The position numbers and the translations under genes were made by a program. A DNA stretch of 9,217 nt, from positions 1 to 9,217 of the forward strand of contig CAAFZG010000012.1 of the NCBI GenBank assembly GCA_900767505.1, written 5' to 3'. A model generated the notes under the pieces. That model had not been told where the DNA came from, made no database searches, and saw nothing but the letters and a program-made list of their open reading frames with translations. Shown here piece after piece: positions 6,199 through 9,217 of this stretch. How positions within the stretch are numbered: the first letter of the stretch is position 1; the number at the start of each line of letters is the position of its first letter. Source of the stretch: Methanomassiliicoccales archaeon (GTDB lineage: Archaea; Thermoplasmatota; Thermoplasmata; Methanomassiliicoccales; Methanomethylophilaceae).

Positions 6199-6246
6199 CA
6201 GAAACTGTTATGGAGATAATAGTTTTGTGCAAATTTTACAGAAACT
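6199..6246. promoter_or_regulatory. Promoter region of the ATPase with a direct repeat
   Basis: On the minus strand, CTATTATC (about 6213-6221) is centred some 25 bases before the ATG at 6192, fitting a leaderless start. CAGAAACT occurs twice in the same orientation, at 6199-6206 and 6239-6246, exactly 40 bases apart and flanking the box. The stretch is clearly more AT-rich than its surroundings. Confidence 0.35.
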
Positions 6247-6299
6247 TTCATTAACGGACCGCTGCATGTGCTGGTCCTCATGCAACCATCAAATACACC

Positions 6300-6548
6300 A
6301 TGATGAATGTATCCTCCATGAAACCGAAGACCATGGCCATCATGGCCATCGTCGTGACCGCGATGATCATGGGGATGCTGCTGTTCTGCATTATGGGGTA
6401 CATAGACGACCCAGAGAATGTGATGTGGCTCGCCGGGATGAGCATGCTCTCGTCCGGGCTGATACTCTTCCTCCTGATATTCGCCCTCGTGTACACCAGA
6501 CCTACGAACGCGGAGAGGTTCGAGGAACTCCGCAAGAAGATGGAGTGA
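6300..6548 (+). CDS. Small methionine-rich two-helix membrane protein, function unknown
   Basis: I do not recognise the family. The 82-residue protein has a short N-terminus with Lys8 and Lys10, a first hydrophobic helix at about 11-35, a short acidic loop (YIDDPEN, 34-40), a second helix at about 43-66, and a charged, probably helical C-terminus (RPTNAERFEELRKKME). The hairpin topology with both ends in the cytoplasm is likely. About 13 residues are methionine, many in the first helix, and a tandem 9-base repeat (6333-6341 and 6342-6350) encodes MAI twice. The start could be ATG 6300, 6303 or 6318. No ribosome site is visible. A 6-bp inverted repeat (TGCATG 6263-6268, CATGCA 6279-6284) lies in the upstream region. 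Frame conservation and the stop placed just before a hairpin argue that it is real. Confidence 0.62.
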   Translation: MMNVSSMKPKTMAIMAIVVTAMIMGMLLFCIMGYIDDPENVMWLAGMSMLSSGLILFLLIFALVYTRPTNAERFEELRKKME

Positions 6549-6550
6549 AT

Positions 6551-6568
6551 CCCCGGATCCTTCCGGGG
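6551..6568. terminator. Hairpin between convergent genes
   Basis: CCCCGGA (6551-6557) and TCCGGGG (6562-6568) form a perfect 7-bp stem with a 4-base loop. It lies two bases past the stop of the membrane-protein gene and ten bases from the stop of the convergent SelB-like gene. No T-run follows on either strand, so it may stabilise 3' ends and may not terminate by itself. Confidence 0.5.
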
Positions 6569-6578
6569 TAAATGATAT

Positions 6579-7541
6579 TCAGGGAAGGATGACCGATCCG
6601 GCCACCCTGAGCTTCCCGCCTTCGAGGTACATTATGATGGCGCGGTCGCCGGGCTTGTGGATCATATCGGATTCCAGCTCGAACGTGACGTCGGCGGTCC
6701 TGAAATCGCCGCCGTTGTCCACTGCCGTGACCCTGCACGGGACCATCTGCATCCAGTGTCCGATGTGAAGGACCATCCCCTCTTTCAGAGCGGAAGGCCA
6801 GTACTTCACAAGGTTGACCTTGCCCTGGACTGACCTGGACATCTTCACGGACGGGTCGGTGGTGACCACGTATCCTCTGTCCAGCTCGTCGGATTCGATG
6901 CCGCGGAGGGCGAGACCGACGTGGTCGCCTTTCACGGCATCGTCGGCATCCAGATCGTGCTTCTGGATGGATTTGAGGATGACCTCCTTCTTCGTGGGGA
7001 ACACGGTCATCTTGTCGTGCTTCCTGAAGTGGCCGTCGATGACGGAACCGAGAACAACTGTTCCGACACCTTTGACGTTGAAGTGGCTGTCCACGGGACA
7101 GGAGCCGCATGTTCCGTCTCCGGCCTTCCTGCCCTCGGCCTTGGCCATGGCGATGAGCTCCTCCCTCAGCTTGATGGGGTCGTCCTCTCTGTACTCGTAT
7201 CCCTCCAGGGCCGTTCCGGCCAGGAGGGGCTTGAGCTGCTCGGGCTGGATGTAGTTGCGGAGGATGATCCATCCCTTGTCGATGCCCAGGGCATCGGTCA
7301 TGACGATGGTCTCGCCGAGGAACGAATCGATCTTGTCGACGACCAGGATGGCGAACTCGGACATCGCCACGGAGTAGAACAGCGACGAGAGCTTCTCGGG
7401 ATACTTGGAAGGTTCGATCAAAGTGAACGAATCGGTCCCGGACTTGTGGTCGTAGAAGGTCATGTCGGTGACGGTCCCCTTCTTGCCGACGGTTCCTGCG
7501 AAGTCCTTGGCGCCGAGTACTGCGATATTCAGGTTTCCCAT
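6579..7541 (-). CDS. SelB-like elongation-factor paralogue (aSelBL) with degenerate GTPase domain
   Basis: The 320-residue protein looks like SelB without its RNA-binding C-terminal domain, as described for the archaeal aSelBL family. The GTPase region (1-135) keeps the fold outline (AILVVDKIDSFLGET, 64-78) but not the nucleotide motifs. The P-loop position reads GAKDFAGT (10-17), without the lysine; the switch II DxPGH position reads IEPSKY (42-47); the NKxD position reads LRNY (94-97). Domain II follows and is well kept: FNVKGVGTVVLGSVIDGHF (154-172), then KSIQKHDLDADDA (190-202), VGLALRGI (208-215) and ELDRGYVV (219-226). Domain III is at about 235-320. A CGSC pair at 145-148 precedes domain II. 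The family was once proposed to deliver pyrrolysyl-tRNA, but it also occurs where pyrrolysine does not; its function is unknown. The start is five bases after the ACT stop, so the two form an operon. Confidence 0.85.
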   Translation of the reverse strand: MGNLNIAVLGAKDFAGTVGKKGTVTDMTFYDHKSGTDSFTLIEPSKYPEKLSSLFYSVAMSEFAILVVDKIDSFLGETIVMTDALGIDKGWIILRNYIQPEQLKPLLAGTALEGYEYREDDPIKLREELIAMAKAEGRKAGDGTCGSCPVDSHFNVKGVGTVVLGSVIDGHFRKHDKMTVFPTKKEVILKSIQKHDLDADDAVKGDHVGLALRGIESDELDRGYVVTTDPSVKMSRSVQGKVNLVKYWPSALKEGMVLHIGHWMQMVPCRVTAVDNGGDFRTADVTFELESDMIHKPGDRAIIMYLEGGKLRVAGSVILP

Positions 7542-7546
7542 CGTTA

Positions 7547-7972
7547 TCAGATCTCCGAATCGAGGATGAGTCCGACGCCTGCCTTGCCGAGCACGTCCAC
7601 TGCCTTCCTGGGGTCGTCGACCCTCACGAAGAACGCCGCGGACTTGCGGCCTGTGTAGGCGTAACCGTACTCTATGTTGATGCCGGCCCTTCCCAGGATG
7701 CCTGCGGCATCCAGAAGGGAGCCGGGGGCGTCCTGTATGAGGATGCCGATGACATCGGTCTTCTTGACGATGATGCCCTTGCCTTTGAGGCAGTCGTAGG
7801 CCCTGTCGGGGTCTTCGACGATCGCCCTCAGGATGCCGAACTCAGTGGATTCGGCGAGGTTGAAGGCGAGCATGTTGATCTCGCATTCCTTCAGTATGGA
7901 TGCGATGTAGGCCAGACGGCCGGGTTCGTTGTTGACGAATATGGAAAGCTGCGTGATTATGTTGTCATCCAT
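7547..7972 (-). CDS. Tandem ACT-domain protein
   Basis: The 141-residue protein consists of two ACT domains and nothing else. The first is at about 6-65 (QLSIFVNNEPGRLAYIASIL, 8-27, then INMLAFNLAES) and the second at about 73-138 (DVIGILIQDAPGSLLDAAG, 73-91, then INIEYGYAYTG). Each has the N-x-PG or D-x-PG ligand turn that binds amino acids in ACT sensors. Stand-alone tandem ACT proteins of this type (COG4747-like) often neighbour PaaK-type ligases and indolepyruvate oxidoreductases, so an aromatic amino acid or aryl acid is the likely ligand; this is an inference. A strong ribosome site (GGTGATC, ending two bases before the ATG) supports the start at 7972. It leads an operon with the SelB-like gene. 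Its promoter, with hairpins, separates it from the flavoprotein gene. Confidence 0.9.
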   Translation of the reverse strand: MDDNIITQLSIFVNNEPGRLAYIASILKECEINMLAFNLAESTEFGILRAIVEDPDRAYDCLKGKGIIVKKTDVIGILIQDAPGSLLDAAGILGRAGINIEYGYAYTGRKSAAFFVRVDDPRKAVDVLGKAGVGLILDSEI

Positions 7973-7997
7973 CGGATCACCTTGTACGTTGTTCTCC

Positions 7998-8014
7998 GAG
8001 GCACTCCGTGCCTC
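7998..8014. promoter_or_regulatory. 17-bp perfect inverted repeat in the ACT-operon leader
   Basis: GAGGCAC (7998-8004) and GTGCCTC (8008-8014) are perfect reverse complements with a TCC loop. The predicted transcript start is near 8020, so the hairpin is at the mRNA 5' end, about 25 bases before the start codon. It does not overlap the ribosome site. Confidence 0.45.
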
Positions 8015-8040
8015 TCAATGGTCCGTCATCGACTTGATGC

Positions 8041-8049
8041 GTATATATC
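8041..8049 (-). promoter_or_regulatory. TATA box of the ACT/SelB-like operon
   Basis: The minus strand reads GATATATAC. Its centre is about 73 bases before the ATG at 7972, which gives a leader of about 48 bases carrying a hairpin and a strong ribosome site. Confidence 0.6.
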
Positions 8050-8060
8050 GTTGAGCGGAC

Positions 8061-8079
8061 CCGGGCCCTGCAGGCCCGG
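8061..8079. terminator. GC-rich hairpin between the flavoprotein gene and the ACT promoter
   Basis: CCGGGCC (8061-8067) and GGCCCGG (8073-8079) form a perfect 7-bp stem with a 5-base loop. It lies 50 bases past the flavoprotein stop and 12 bases upstream of the next TATA box, on the minus strand. It could end the ligase/flavoprotein transcript or act as an operator. No T-run follows. Confidence 0.35.
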
Positions 8080-8128
8080 ATGGTTTGGTAAGACGTTTCT
8101 TCGGAATGTGATTTCTCTATGCCTGGTG

Positions 8129-8689
8129 TCAGACGAGTTTCTTCCCGTCGGAAAAGGCCGTACCGACCTTCGCACCGATCTCCAGATAGGTGCGGTTGAC
8201 CGGATCGTACGTGATGGGTCTGAGCTTTGCGGGGTCGATCTTCCCGTCGGTCAGAACGGAATCGTCGGCGATGATGTCCACGATCTCCCCCTTGAGAAGC
8301 TCGTCGGACGCCTCGTCGTAGCTGATCATCCTGCATACTAGGGTCATCCTGAGCTCGTCGAACACGGGGGCGTCGACCTTGTCCGATCTGGAGGAATGGA
8401 ATCCCGCCTTGGCGACCTTGTCCGGGACATCGTTGCCGGAGACGATCCCGACATAGTCGCAGGCGGCTATGTTCCCACAGTCGGCTATGCCGACTGTGAA
8501 CGCCTTCCTCTTCTTGAGATTCCCGGCGGTCCTGTGCGACCTGTCGATGCAGATCGATATGGTCTTGTCGTTGGCGATCCCGCCCCACGCCGCATTCATG
8601 GCATTTGGAGTACCATCATCGTTGTATGTTCCGATGATGAACACGGGCATGGGATAGACCCATGTCTTCGCTCCGAGACTCTGCTTCAT
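8129..8689 (-). CDS. Flavin-reductase-like FMN-binding protein (flavoredoxin type)
   Basis: The 186-residue protein is a split-barrel flavin-binding protein of the flavoredoxin/flavin reductase-like family, cytoplasmic, binding FMN and probably carrying or transferring electrons. Family features: VYPMPVFIIGTYNDDGTPNA (11-30), then MNAAWGGIANDKTISICI (31-48) and RSHRTAGNLKKRKAFTVGIA (50-69), which hold the FMN-phosphate region, followed by CDYVGIVSGND (77-87) and a domain-closing segment around residue 105. The length is normal. The stop of the upstream ligase and this ATG overlap by one base (TGATG), and GTGATC just before is a good ribosome site, so the two are translationally coupled. The partner reaction is not shown by the sequence; function in aryl-acid or redox metabolism is inferred from the ligase. 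Confidence 0.9.
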   Translation of the reverse strand: MKQSLGAKTWVYPMPVFIIGTYNDDGTPNAMNAAWGGIANDKTISICIDRSHRTAGNLKKRKAFTVGIADCGNIAACDYVGIVSGNDVPDKVAKAGFHSSRSDKVDAPVFDELRMTLVCRMISYDEASDELLKGEIVDIIADDSVLTDGKIDPAKLRPITYDPVNRTYLEIGAKVGTAFSDGKKLV

Positions 8690-9217
8690 CAGATCACTCT
8701 TGTGTCCACGACCCTCTTGGCCTTGCCTTCGAACCTCGGAAGCTCCCCGGGGGCCTTCAGCTCGACCTTGACGGCGATGTTGAGGTACTTCTTCATGACC
8801 GATTCTATCCTGGCGCGGAGGGCGACCATGTCCTCCAGCTTGTCTGTGAACGCCTCGGGCTTGATCTCGACCTGGATGGTCATCTGATCCAATGCCCCGT
8901 CTCTGGAGACATGGATCATGTACTGATCCCCGACCTCGGGGATCTGCATGAGGGTGTACTCGATCTGAGACGGGAACACATTGATCCCGCGGATGATGAG
9001 CATGTCGTCGGACCTTCCGGAGATCCTTGCGATCCTGGGGGATGTCCTTCCGCAGGGGCAGTCGCCCTCGAGGATCATGGTGAGGTCCCTCATCCTGTAG
9101 CGGATTATCGGCATGGCCTCCTTCTTCAGCATGGTGACGACCATCTCTCCCTTCTCCCCCTCCTCGAGGACCTCTCCGGAGTCGGGGTCGATGATCTCCA
9201 CATACATGATGTCGCCG
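8689..9217 (-). CDS. paaK: Second phenylacetate-CoA ligase family enzyme, C-terminal part, cut by window edge
   Basis: The last 175 residues of a second aryl-acid:CoA ligase are visible, reading in frame from the window edge to TGA 8691-8689. The segment begins within the adenylation domain (YVEIIDPDSGEV) and includes KGEMVVTML, CPCGRTSPR, GRSDDMLIIRGINVFPSQIE and the C-terminal FEGKAKRVVDTR with the catalytic lysine. It lines up residue for residue with the C-terminal part of the ligase at 3564-4865, with about half the positions identical by eye, so the two are paralogues and not a recent duplication. The ATG within the visible part at 9207 is internal, not the start. The gene overlaps the flavoprotein gene by one base. 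About 255 residues should lie outside the window. Confidence 0.9.
   Translation of the reverse strand, partial: GDIMYVEIIDPDSGEVLEEGEKGEMVVTMLKKEAMPIIRYRMRDLTMILEGDCPCGRTSPRIARISGRSDDMLIIRGINVFPSQIEYTLMQIPEVGDQYMIHVSRDGALDQMTIQVEIKPEAFTDKLEDMVALRARIESVMKKYLNIAVKVELKAPGELPRFEGKAKRVVDTRVI

Noticed and set aside
6502..7272. A 256-codon minus-strand frame overlapping the SelB-like gene
   Set aside because: Out-of-frame shadow on the same strand, rich in Arg, Gly and Pro; the SelB-like frame carries the conserved domains.
6921..7658. A 245-codon plus-strand frame over the SelB-like and ACT genes
   Set aside because: Antisense to two genes with strong family similarity and with no domain of its own.
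7973..8128. Riboswitch or T-box in the ACT-operon leader
   Set aside because: The predicted leader is only about 48 bases with one simple hairpin; there is no room for a known aptamer and no matching motif.
1..9217. CRISPR array, tRNA/rRNA genes, insertion sequences, or in-frame pyrrolysine TAG
   Set aside because: No regularly spaced repeats, no cloverleaf or rRNA-like segments, no transposase, and no gene that stops at TAG and resumes in frame.

Overview
The window looks like a chromosomal segment of a methanogenic archaeon, most likely from Thermoplasmata/Methanomassiliicoccales. This rests on archaeal pelota, a SelB-like factor of the aSelBL family, a DUF4143 AAA ATPase, archaeal TATA boxes placed for leaderless or short-leader mRNAs, GGTGATC-type ribosome binding sites, moderately high GC, and TGA as the stop codon of every gene whose end is visible (10 of 10, no TAG). 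The taxonomic call is an inference from gene content, not a measurement.

Layout. Bases 1-593 (minus): the first 197 codons of carA. Bases 594-769: a divergent promoter region serving carA (minus) and pelA (plus), both apparently leaderless. Bases 770-1810 (plus): pelota. Bases 1912-3105 (plus): a NifV/homocitrate-synthase-like protein that keeps the family scaffold but has lost nearly all residues that bind the catalytic metal. Bases 3225-3563 (plus): a small winged-helix protein whose stop codon abuts the stop of the convergent gene. Bases 3564-4865 (minus): a full-length phenylacetate-CoA ligase family enzyme. Bases 4999-6192 (minus): an AAA/DUF4143 ATPase. Bases 6300-6548 (plus): a methionine-rich two-helix membrane protein. 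Bases 6579-7541 and 7547-7972 (minus): an operon of a tandem ACT-domain protein followed by a SelB-like protein with a dismantled GTPase domain. Bases 8129-8689 (minus): a flavin-reductase-like protein, translationally coupled to the C-terminal part of a second PaaK-type ligase that runs off the window (8689-9217).

How they fit together. The two aryl-acid:CoA ligases, the flavin-binding protein and the ACT-domain protein form a recognisable group. In methanogens, PaaK-type ligases and ACT proteins commonly accompany indolepyruvate ferredoxin oxidoreductase, which interconverts aryl-CoA and aryl-pyruvate. The ligases would activate aryl acids or recover ATP from aryl-CoA. No iorAB is visible, but it could lie just past base 9217. 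Pelota and the SelB-like protein are both translation-related but sit in separate transcription units.

Most worth a second look: (1) the NifV-like protein with a deconstructed active site; (2) the GTPase-dead SelB-like protein co-transcribed with an ACT sensor; (3) two very strong perfect inverted repeats inside the last third of the winged-helix gene, next to abutting convergent stop codons; (4) dyad elements placed against TATA boxes and predicted 5' ends, notably 17-bp perfect inverted repeats in the leaders of the ligase and ACT genes. No tRNA, rRNA, CRISPR array, insertion sequence or attachment site was recognised.
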